Assembly (NCBI RefSeq): GCF_001698205.1
Contig: NZ_CP016591.1
Span: 2,728,001 to 2,792,000, forward strand
Source: Tsuneonella dongtanensis
GTDB lineage: Bacteria; Pseudomonadota; Alphaproteobacteria; Sphingomonadales; Sphingomonadaceae
Length of the DNA: 64,000 bases
Direction of reading: 5' to 3'
This document shows, piece after piece, positions 45,595 to 53,273 of the stretch. The translations under genes and the position numbers were made by a program. Position 1 is the first letter of the stretch, and each line of letters starts with the position of its first letter. Below the pieces are notes generated by a model, which saw nothing but the letters and a program-made list of their open reading frames with translations, ran no database searches and was not told the DNA's origin.

Positions 45595-46437
45595 TCAACC
45601 GATCAGGCTGAACGGCGAATCGTGCGCGATCTGGAGGCGTTCCTGGAGGGTCATGCGCACCAGGATGTGCGTTCCCTTGATGAATTCGCCCGGGGTCCGG
45701 CCGTTGAACTGCTTGAACTCGCGGATGAAGTGCGGCTGGTCGGAATAGCTGGTCGAGGCGACGTCGCGCCAGTCGGTGAGATCGTGCCAGGTCAGCCGGT
45801 TGGCCGAATTGAGCGCGCGGAACTTTCGGTGGAGCAGCTTGGGCGCGCTGCCGAAGTACTTGCGGCTGAGGCGGATGATCTGCCGGTCGGACATGGGCAG
45901 TTCCGCCAGCAGGTCGACCAGCTCGTTGTGATCGGGCGAGGTGATCCACGCGGTCACGCGATCGAGGAACACGTGATGGACCGGCCGGCCCATGTCTGCG
46001 GCGGCGGCGAACAGGTCGTCGCAGGCCACCGCGCGGGCCTCGTCGTCGTGTGCCGAGAAGACGGAATCGAGCAGGTCGCGCCCCTCCCCGGTCAGATGAT
46101 CCTCCAGCGGCACGATGCGATCCGCCAGGTCATCGGCCGACACATCGAACAGGCGTGCCCAGCCGAGCGGCGTGATCGCCGCGCCGAAGACCCGGGCACC
46201 GGCGGAGAAGGTGACGTTGCTCGCCCGGTGCGTGGGTCCGCACAGAAGCGTCTGGCCGGCGGCGTATTCACTCGGCTGGCCCGAGAGGTCGGTCGACACC
46301 GTTCCTTTGAGAATGAAGCGGACGTTGGCGATCTCCGCGCGCATGATGTCGGCCACCGGATCGGCGAAGTTCACGGAGTAATAGCTGCTGGCAAGGGACC
46401 GGACGTCGTCGCGCGGGCGGAAATAGCGGAACTGCAT
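45595..46437 (-). CDS. AraC-family transcriptional regulator
   Basis: 280 residues. The C-terminal DNA-binding part (about 175-270) has two helix-turn-helix units, with LSRKYFGSAPKLLHRKFRAL and SYSDQPHFIREFKQFNGRTPGEF, the AraC signature. The N-terminal 150 residues form a cupin-like sensor with no identifiable ligand. No target operon is adjacent; the RcnB-like gene lies divergently 182 bp away. Confidence 0.88.
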   Translation of the reverse strand: MQFRYFRPRDDVRSLASSYYSVNFADPVADIMRAEIANVRFILKGTVSTDLSGQPSEYAAGQTLLCGPTHRASNVTFSAGARVFGAAITPLGWARLFDVSADDLADRIVPLEDHLTGEGRDLLDSVFSAHDDEARAVACDDLFAAAADMGRPVHHVFLDRVTAWITSPDHNELVDLLAELPMSDRQIIRLSRKYFGSAPKLLHRKFRALNSANRLTWHDLTDWRDVASTSYSDQPHFIREFKQFNGRTPGEFIKGTHILVRMTLQERLQIAHDSPFSLIG

Positions 46438-46619
46438 GCGGCGGGCATCTCCGGACGAACGCTGCTTCGATCCCAGCGCGCAATCGATAGCACCGCGGGC
46501 GCGCGACGGCCAAGGGCCGATCGTTTCATTCAGTTATCCGACAGCCAACCTGAATTAGTCAGCGAATCGTTAATGACGATCCGCAGGTGGTGGGGCGGTT
46601 CCTTGGACGGAGTGAACCG

Positions 46620-47657
46620 ATGACATTCAAGACTTTCCTGCGTTCGTGCGGGGCATCGACGCTCGCTGCTGCCCTGGCGGTCGGCGCGTTCGCCGCGCCT
46701 GCCGCTGCCGACGACGCCCCCGGGCGCCGCGGCAACGTCGAGGGCCAGAACGACAACCCCGAACCCCGTGCGGGCGAAGCGCGGCAGCGCGCCTTTGGCC
46801 AGCGTCCCGAACGCCAGCGGCCGCAGGTGCAGGCAGCCCCGCAGATGCGTGCGGAGCGGCAGGCCGAAGCGCGTCAGCAACGCACCTGGCAACCGCCGCA
46901 GGCGCAGCGCCAGAGTGTCGAGCGCTCGGGCCGCGACTGGAACCGCGGCGATCGCCGGAGCGCGACCGGTACCGAACGGGCGGGCCGGGACTGGAACCGC
47001 CGCGACAACACCAACAACGACTGGGGCCAGGCGCGCGCCGCCCAGGTCCAGGCCCAGGCAGAAGCGCGCCGCGCTCAGGCCGAAGCGGCGAGCCGCAACA
47101 CCTCGCGCACCTGGAGCCGGGGCGACCGCGCGAACTCGGGTGAGTGGGAGCGCAATCGCACCTACGCGAACCGCGATCGCAACGGTTCCTACCGCGACGG
47201 TTATCGTGACGGGCGCACTGTCGACAGCCGTCAGGATCGCTACCAGCAGCGCGATGCGTACCGCAGCGGCTACCGCGACGGCACGCGCAACGACAGCTGG
47301 CGCGACGGGCGCCGTCACGACGGTCGCCATTACTCGGGCGATTATCGCCGGTGGAGCCACGACTGGCGCCGCGACAACCGCTACAACTGGTACAGCTATC
47401 GCAGCGCCAACCGGCACCTGTACCGCATCGGCCGCTATTACGCGCCGTACAGCGGATACCGCTACAGCCGGATCAGCATCGGGTTCCACCTCGACAGCCT
47501 GTTCTTCGGCAGCCGGTACTGGATCAACGATCCGTGGCAGTATCGCCTGCCCGCCGCCTACGGCCCGTATCGCTGGGTGCGGTACTACGACGACGCTCTG
47601 CTGGTCGACATCTACAGCGGCGAAGTGGTCGACGTGATTTACGACTTCTTCTGGTGA
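46620..47657 (+). CDS. RcnB-like secreted protein with an Arg/Asp/Asn-rich middle
   Basis: 345 residues from MTFKTFLRSC. A signal peptide (to AAPAAADD) is followed by a long low-complexity part (about 35-260) with repeats of DWNRGDR, YRDGYRDGR and SYRDG. The last 70 residues, HLYRIGRYYAPYSGYRYSRI to WVRYYDDALLVDIYSGEVVD and VIYDFFW, match the RcnB family domain. RcnB itself is a periplasmic protein in nickel/cobalt homeostasis, but no metal genes adjoin, so that role is not implied here. It ends at a strong terminator. Confidence 0.85.
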   Translation: MTFKTFLRSCGASTLAAALAVGAFAAPAAADDAPGRRGNVEGQNDNPEPRAGEARQRAFGQRPERQRPQVQAAPQMRAERQAEARQQRTWQPPQAQRQSVERSGRDWNRGDRRSATGTERAGRDWNRRDNTNNDWGQARAAQVQAQAEARRAQAEAASRNTSRTWSRGDRANSGEWERNRTYANRDRNGSYRDGYRDGRTVDSRQDRYQQRDAYRSGYRDGTRNDSWRDGRRHDGRHYSGDYRRWSHDWRRDNRYNWYSYRSANRHLYRIGRYYAPYSGYRYSRISIGFHLDSLFFGSRYWINDPWQYRLPAAYGPYRWVRYYDDALLVDIYSGEVVDVIYDFFW

Positions 47658-47700
47658 GCTTTTCCGGCGCGGGATTGAGTGGCCCGCGCACGGAAGAACT

Positions 47701-47737
47701 GGACCCCCGCCAGCCTTGCGCCGGCGGGGGTCCTTTT
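47701..47737 (+). terminator. Rho-independent terminator after the RcnB-like gene
   Basis: GGACCCCCGCC (47701-47711) pairs perfectly with GGCGGGGGTCC (47723-47733) across 11 bases, followed by TTTT. Confidence 0.9.
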
Positions 47738-47746
47738 CGTCTCGGA

Positions 47747-48301
47747 TCAGGCCTTCGGCGTCCCGAAGGGCAGCATCCGCCAGAGGTTGCCATCCTTGTC
47801 GAAGAATGTGTGCTTGAGCGCGCCCGCAACGTGCAACACGATAAGCAAGAGCAGGAAGGTGCCGCCCGCAGCGTGCGCATCGAAGATGGCACCGGCCAGT
47901 TCCTTGTTCTCTCCCACCGGGAACCCAGGAATATTGAACAGGCCGAAATAGCTGAGCGGTCGTCCCGCGAGCGAGTTCGCCAGCCAGCCGCCAAGCGGCA
48001 GCCCGATCAGGAGGACGTAGAAGATCGTATGCGTCGTCCTTGCGAGAGCGCGCTCCCATGCCTTGAGGGTGCTCGCAAGAGCCGGCGGCTTGTGCGAAAG
48101 CCGCCACGCCAGCCGCGCGAGCGTAAGCACCAGGATCGTGATCCCCCAGGCCTTGTGATAGCCCATGACTTCGCCGCGCAGCGGCCCGTCCAGCCCCTCT
48201 GCGCGCTCGGCGATCTGCCAGTTCATGATCACCAGGATCGCGATCACCCAGTGGAGCAGCATCGCCACTCCCGAATACCGTGTTCCCCGCTCAGCCTGCA
48301 T
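47747..48301 (-). CDS. Cytochrome b561 family protein
   Basis: 184 residues with four transmembrane helices (AMLLHWVIAILVIMNW, KAWGITILVLTLARLAW, THTIFYVLLIGLPLGGWLA, AAGGTFLLLLIVLHVAGAL). Histidines in LHW, YHKAWG, TTHTIF and LHVAG are suitably placed for two b-type hemes. Such proteins pass electrons between quinones or superoxide and other carriers. It converges with the RcnB-like gene. Confidence 0.9.
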   Translation of the reverse strand: MQAERGTRYSGVAMLLHWVIAILVIMNWQIAERAEGLDGPLRGEVMGYHKAWGITILVLTLARLAWRLSHKPPALASTLKAWERALARTTHTIFYVLLIGLPLGGWLANSLAGRPLSYFGLFNIPGFPVGENKELAGAIFDAHAAGGTFLLLLIVLHVAGALKHTFFDKDGNLWRMLPFGTPKA

Positions 48302-48380
48302 CGCCGTGCTCCCGAAATTCGTGTGCAGGTGGTTGTAACGACGGGTTTGCGCCCCGCAAGCCGATTGCTAGGAAACACCC

Positions 48381-49049
48381 ATGGCGACTACCGAAATGAT
48401 TCCCGACAAGGATGCCCTGCGCCGTCTGGGCGAAACCGTCCGCAAGCGGCTTTCGAGCGATCCGCGGGTTTACAAGGTGCCGACAGACAAGGCGGAAATC
48501 TTCGCGATCGGCGACTTCCTTTCCCCTTCGGAGTGCGCGCGAATGGTCCGCATGACGGATACGGTCGCCCGGCCAAGTTCGCTTTACGACCAGGACTATT
48601 CGACCGGATTCCGCACGTCCTATTCGGGCGACCTTGATGCCAACGAACCGCTGGTGAAGGCGATCAGCCGGAGGATCGACGACCTTCTCGGCATCAATCC
48701 GATATGCGGCGAATCGATTCAGGCGCAGCGCTATTTCCCGGGGCAGCAGTTCAAGCCGCACAACGACTGGTTCTATACCGACCAGGATTACTGGAAGGGC
48801 GAACGCAAGCGCGGGGGACAGCGCGCCTGGACCGCGATGGCGTTCCTTAACAAGGTCGACAAAGGCGGCGAGACCCATTTCGTCGAGGTCGGGGCGAAGA
48901 TCGAGCCCAAGCCCGGCGTGCTACTTGTCTGGAACAACGCCCTGCCCGACGGCAGTCCGAACGAGAACACCCTGCACGCCGGTACTCCGGTCGTCGAAGG
49001 GGTGAAATACGTTCTGACGAAGTGGTATCGGACCCGCCGCTGGAAATAG
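48381..49049 (+). CDS. Prolyl 4-hydroxylase-like 2OG-Fe(II) oxygenase
   Basis: 222 residues. The double-stranded beta-helix core has the Fe ligands in FKPHNDWF (H-x-D) and HAGTPV (distal His), followed by VEGVKYVLTKWYRTR whose lysine binds 2-oxoglutarate. YFPGQQFKPHND and GVLLVWNN are typical of the P4Hc family. The likely substrate is a protein proline, but bacterial members vary. It begins 79 bp from the divergent cytochrome gene. Confidence 0.92.
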   Translation: MATTEMIPDKDALRRLGETVRKRLSSDPRVYKVPTDKAEIFAIGDFLSPSECARMVRMTDTVARPSSLYDQDYSTGFRTSYSGDLDANEPLVKAISRRIDDLLGINPICGESIQAQRYFPGQQFKPHNDWFYTDQDYWKGERKRGGQRAWTAMAFLNKVDKGGETHFVEVGAKIEPKPGVLLVWNNALPDGSPNENTLHAGTPVVEGVKYVLTKWYRTRRWK

Positions 49050-49055
49050 CGGATC

Positions 49056-49607
49056 CTATTTGCCGTTCCGTACCGCGTCGACGACGTCGTCGATCGTCTC
49101 CTCGGCTTTCTTCGCTTCGCGGATGGCGACATGCATCATCCGGTCAAGCTTGCGCGACAGGCGCACGATCTCGAGCTGGGTGCGCAAGTTTACCTCGTAG
49201 TCGTGACGCGCGGTGATGCGGTCCTTCTTCGACTGGCGGTTCTGGCTCATCAGGATGATCGGCGCCTGCAACGCCGCCACCGTCGACAGCGTCAGGTTCA
49301 GGAGGATGAAGGGGAAAGGATCGAAATCCACCCCCATGAAATGCGAAACGTTGGCCGCCATCCACGCCGCCATGATGAGCATGAACGCCGCGATGAAGCC
49401 CCAGCTGCCGCCGATTGCCGCCACCCGGTCGGCCATGCGGTCACCGAAAGACGCCTCGAGCTGCTGGGCTTCGGCGGCGTCGATGCCGAGATAGCACCCC
49501 GCGGCGACGCGCTGGATGACCTCCTGCTCCTCCGTATCCAGCTCGGCGAGCTCACGCCCTAGGAGGTCGCGTGCGAGCCGCTCGGGATCGGCGGCGCGTC
49601 GGTTCAC
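49056..49607 (-). CDS. DUF1003 membrane protein
   Basis: 183 residues. Two transmembrane helices, FIAAFMLIMAAWMAANV and LLNLTLSTVAALQAPIILM, are separated by the conserved DPFPFILLNL, and SQNRQSKKDRITARHDYEVNL follows; this is the DUF1003 signature. Function is not established. It overlaps the lysS stop by 4 bp and so belongs to its operon. Confidence 0.92.
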   Translation of the reverse strand: MNRRAADPERLARDLLGRELAELDTEEQEVIQRVAAGCYLGIDAAEAQQLEASFGDRMADRVAAIGGSWGFIAAFMLIMAAWMAANVSHFMGVDFDPFPFILLNLTLSTVAALQAPIILMSQNRQSKKDRITARHDYEVNLRTQLEIVRLSRKLDRMMHVAIREAKKAEETIDDVVDAVRNGK

Positions 49608-51211
49608 CTCTCGAGCGCCTCTGCAATCAGGCGCCGGGTGTTGGCAATCCCGTAGAGCGCGATGAAACTGCCCATGCGCGGCCCCTGGTCGCTGCCCAGC
49701 AACGTCCTGTAAAGCGCCTGAAACCAGTCGCGCAGGTTCGCAAACCCGAATTCCTCGCGCTTGCCGATCTCGTAGACCATCGTCTGCAAATCTTCTGCCG
49801 AGCTGTTCGGTTCCAGAACCGACAACTGCGCGTCAAGCGCTCGCAGCGCCGCGGCTTCGTTGTCGGCGGGCTTGGCGCGCATCAGCCCGGGCGCAACAAA
49901 ATCGCGGTTGTATGCGAGCGCCGTGCCGACGAGCTTGTCGAGTGCGGGGTGCTTCGCGGGATCCGCGTCGTCCACGTAATTGGCGAGGTATGACCAGACC
50001 TGTTCGCGCGTGGCCCCTGCTCCAAGCACGCCCACCAGGTTGAGCAGAAGCGCGTAAGTCACCGGCAAGCCGTCGCCCGCTCCCGCCCGCGCCGGATCGG
50101 TGACGCCGAGCAGGTGCCACACGGGATTGCCCAGCTGCTTGTCCACCGGCTGCTCGCCGAGCGCTGCGCGGAACTGCCAGTAATCGTCGACCGCGCGCGG
50201 AATGACGCCCGCGTGCAGGCTCTTGGCGCTCTTGGGATTGGGGAAAATATAGAAGCCGAGGCTCTCCTCGCTTCCGTAAGTCAGCCATTCCTCGATCGTC
50301 AGCCCGTTGCCCTTCGACTTCGAGATTTTCTCGCCGTGGGCATCGAGGAAGAGCTCATAGATCAGGCCTTCCGGCTTGCGGCCGCCGAGAAGCTGAACGA
50401 TCCGGCCCGACTGGGTGACGCTGTCGGTAAGGTCCTTGCCGCACATCTCGTAGTCGACGCCGAGAGCGTACCAGCGCATCGCCCAGTCGACCTTCCATTG
50501 CAGCTTCGACCGGCCGCCGAGCGCGGACTGCTCCACCTGGCGACCGTCTTCGTCGGTAAAGCGGATCAGGCCGGCCTCGGCATCGACGACCTCGACTGGG
50601 ACCTGCAGCACGCGGCCCGTGGACGGGCTGACCGGAAGGATCGGCGAATAGGTTTTTCGACGTTCCTCCCGGAGCGTCGGCCGCATGATATCGAGGATGC
50701 CCTGGTTGCAGCGCAGGACCTGGCGCAGCGCGTTGTCGAATGCCCCGCTGTTGTACATGTCGCTCGATGAAATGAATTCATAGTCGAAGCCGAAGCGGTC
50801 GAGGAAACGCCGCAGCATGGCGTTGTTGTGCGCGGCGAAGCTGTCGTAGCCGGCGTCGAAAGGATCGGGGATGCGGCTCAGCGGCTTGCCGAGGTTGTCG
50901 GCGAGGAGTCCGGCGTGGGGGATGTTGTCGGGAACCTTGCGCAGGCCATCCATGTCGTCGCTGAAGGCGATCAGGCGGGTGGGCGCCCCGCCGGTCAGCG
51001 CTTCAAATGCGCGGCGCACGAACGTCGTGCGAAGGACCTCTTGGAATGTTCCGATATGCGGCAGACCGCTCGGGCCGTATCCGGTCTCGAATACGACCGG
51101 GTTGCCATCCGGGCGGCGACCGTCGGGATAACGCTTGAGCAGCTTGCGCGCCTCTTCGAACGGCCAGGCCTTGGACGTGCGGGCGGCTTCAATCAGGGCA
51201 GTGTCGGTCAT
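49604..51211 (-). CDS. lysS: Lysyl-tRNA synthetase, class I
   Basis: 535 residues from MTDTALIEAARTSKAWPFEEARK. The class I motifs are GPSGLPHIG (HIGH-type, near residue 46) and KISKSKG (KMSKS-type, near 300). This archaeal-like LysRS I replaces the usual class II enzyme in many alphaproteobacteria. Its length is typical. An in-frame upstream extension covering the kinase gene on the other strand has no similarity. Confidence 0.95.
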   Translation of the reverse strand: MTDTALIEAARTSKAWPFEEARKLLKRYPDGRRPDGNPVVFETGYGPSGLPHIGTFQEVLRTTFVRRAFEALTGGAPTRLIAFSDDMDGLRKVPDNIPHAGLLADNLGKPLSRIPDPFDAGYDSFAAHNNAMLRRFLDRFGFDYEFISSSDMYNSGAFDNALRQVLRCNQGILDIMRPTLREERRKTYSPILPVSPSTGRVLQVPVEVVDAEAGLIRFTDEDGRQVEQSALGGRSKLQWKVDWAMRWYALGVDYEMCGKDLTDSVTQSGRIVQLLGGRKPEGLIYELFLDAHGEKISKSKGNGLTIEEWLTYGSEESLGFYIFPNPKSAKSLHAGVIPRAVDDYWQFRAALGEQPVDKQLGNPVWHLLGVTDPARAGAGDGLPVTYALLLNLVGVLGAGATREQVWSYLANYVDDADPAKHPALDKLVGTALAYNRDFVAPGLMRAKPADNEAAALRALDAQLSVLEPNSSAEDLQTMVYEIGKREEFGFANLRDWFQALYRTLLGSDQGPRMGSFIALYGIANTRRLIAEALER

Positions 51212-51358
51212 TGCCGCACCGCCTTTGGCCAAGGCGCATCGTGTTGCAAGCGCGAAATCCCTGCGCCGCTTACCCGGGAGACTACGGACCCCGTCGGCCA
51301 TGCGATCACAATCTGCGCGGCGATAAGTGAACTGCCCGTAGTGAAGACGAGGCTGAGC

Positions 51359-53227
51359 ATGGCGGGAAGCAGAGGCAGGGAGAGCGGCTTGGACGATGCA
51401 AGTTTCAGGACGCTCGCAGAGGTGTCTCCGGCCGGCATCTGGCGGACGACCGCCGATGGGCAATGTACTTACGTCAACCCCGCGTGGCAGCAGGCCACTG
51501 GGATGCACGCCGGTGAGTGGCTCGGTTCCGGGTGGGCGAACGCATTGCATCCCGACGACGCCGAACGGGTGTTCGAAGAATTCGCCGCCGCGACATCTGC
51601 CGGCGCGCTGTTCCGCGGAGAATGGCGCTGGTTGCGACCGGACGGCACCTCGCCATGGGTCTTGAGCATGGGGGCCCCGGAATATGATGGCGATGGCAAT
51701 ATCGCTGCTTACGTCGGCATCAACATCGATATCACCGAAACGAAGGAGATGGCGCGCGAACTCGAGGCTTCGCGCGCACGCGCCGAACATGCCGCACTCA
51801 CGAAGTCCCGCTTCCTCGCCAACATGAGCCACGAGATCCGCACCCCAATGAACGGGGTCATCGGGTTCACCGATCTGCTCCTGGCTTCCCCGCTCGACGA
51901 GACCCAGAGGCGCCACGCCACCCTGATCGCCGATTCAGGCCGGGCGATGATGGCTCTCCTCAACGATATTCTCGACGTCTCGAAGATCGAGGCAGGCCAG
52001 CTCGTGATCGAGGCCGTGCGCATCGATCTGACCCGCAAGCTGCGGCATTGCCTCAGCCTGATCGAGCCGAATGCCGTGGCGAAGGGCCTTGGCCTTGAAC
52101 TGCATATCGCCCCCGACGTGCCGCAATTCGTGGAGAGCGATCCCCTGCGTCTGCGCCAGATCCTGCTCAATCTGCTCGGCAACGCAGTCAAATTCACCGA
52201 TCGCGGCGCGATCACGATTGCGGCCGAAGTCGCTCAAAGCGGGCATGGCGAGCGGCTGCGTGTCGCCGTGCGGGATACCGGCCAGGGCATCGGGGCGGAT
52301 AAACTCGATGTCGTTTTCGATGCCTTCAGCCAGGCGGACGGCACGACCGCACGGGTTCACGGGGGCTCCGGCCTCGGCCTGTCGATATCGCGTCAACTCG
52401 CTCAGCGGATGGGCGGCGCGCTGAGCGTGGAAAGCGAGCTCGGCCAAGGGTCCACGTTCACGATAGACCTCCCGCTCGTCCGTGTCGCGTCGCGCGTCAC
52501 CGAGCGTCCCGCGGCGTCTAAACCCGTTTGGACACGCTTCGCCGGACAGCGCGTGCTCATCGCCGAGGATCACGACATCAACCAGCAGTTGATCGTCGCT
52601 ATCGCGCGGAGCGTCGGGCTCGAGACGACCCTTGCTGCCGACGGACTCGAGGCGACCATGGCAGTGCTCGATGCGCGTGCGGCCGGCACGCCCTTCGATG
52701 CGGTCCTGATGGACGTGCAGATGCCCCGGCTTGACGGACTCGAAGCCACCCGGCGATTGCGCACGGCAGGCGTGACGGCACAGGAACTGCCGATCATCGC
52801 GCTCAGTGCGAATTGTTACCCCGACGACATCGCCCTGTGCCTCGCGGCGGGGATGCAGGATCACGTGGGCAAGCCGGTCGAGGTTGCAAATCTGGTGGCG
52901 GCCCTGAGCAAGGTCTGGTCGAGTGATGCAGCGGCACAACCGTCGAATGCGTGCGCGACCCTCGAGGATCTGGCCGAGCGATACGGCAGCCAGCGCGACG
53001 GCGTGCTGGCGCAGATCGAGCGCTGCGTGAACGGCACCGGCCCTGCGGACTGGCAATCCATCGCCGCCGAGCTCCACAAGATCGCAGGCACGGCCGCGCA
53101 TTTCGGGCAGGCCGATCTCGGCACGATCAGCCGCCGTCTTGAACACGCGATCGTCAGTGCCGAGCGCGACGAGGAGCGCGTAAAGGCCATGCGGGACGCG
53201 TTGCCGGAGATGCGCGCCGCCGCCTGA
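51359..53227 (+). CDS. Hybrid histidine kinase (PAS-HK-receiver-Hpt)
   Basis: 622 residues from ATG 51359 (GAGG 8 bp upstream; a GTG at 51341 is possible). A PAS domain (about 18-135, FRTLAEVSPAGIWRTTADG, PAC segment NIAAYVGINIDITETK) leads to HisKA with NMSHEIRTPMNGVIG, an ATPase domain (LLNLLGNAVKFTD, RDTGQGIGADK, GGSGLGLSIS), a receiver with Asp in AVLMDVQMP, and a C-terminal Hpt-like segment with His in ELHKIAGTAAHFGQADLG. No transmembrane helix, so cytosolic. The partner regulator is not adjacent. Confidence 0.93.
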   Translation: MAGSRGRESGLDDASFRTLAEVSPAGIWRTTADGQCTYVNPAWQQATGMHAGEWLGSGWANALHPDDAERVFEEFAAATSAGALFRGEWRWLRPDGTSPWVLSMGAPEYDGDGNIAAYVGINIDITETKEMARELEASRARAEHAALTKSRFLANMSHEIRTPMNGVIGFTDLLLASPLDETQRRHATLIADSGRAMMALLNDILDVSKIEAGQLVIEAVRIDLTRKLRHCLSLIEPNAVAKGLGLELHIAPDVPQFVESDPLRLRQILLNLLGNAVKFTDRGAITIAAEVAQSGHGERLRVAVRDTGQGIGADKLDVVFDAFSQADGTTARVHGGSGLGLSISRQLAQRMGGALSVESELGQGSTFTIDLPLVRVASRVTERPAASKPVWTRFAGQRVLIAEDHDINQQLIVAIARSVGLETTLAADGLEATMAVLDARAAGTPFDAVLMDVQMPRLDGLEATRRLRTAGVTAQELPIIALSANCYPDDIALCLAAGMQDHVGKPVEVANLVAALSKVWSSDAAAQPSNACATLEDLAERYGSQRDGVLAQIERCVNGTGPADWQSIAAELHKIAGTAAHFGQADLGTISRRLEHAIVSAERDEERVKAMRDALPEMRAAA

Positions 53228-53273
53228 CGTTCCTTCTGTTTACTTTTCGTTCTCCGCGCGCCACCACGCGGCG

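Noticed and set aside
46530-48107. A 525-residue leftward frame opposite the RcnB-like gene
   Set aside because: It is Val/Ala-rich antisense of a repetitive gene, with no domain or signal.
49604-51916. A 770-residue version of lysyl-tRNA synthetase
   Set aside because: The extra N-terminus overlaps the kinase gene on the other strand and has no similarity; ATG at 51211 gives the normal protein.
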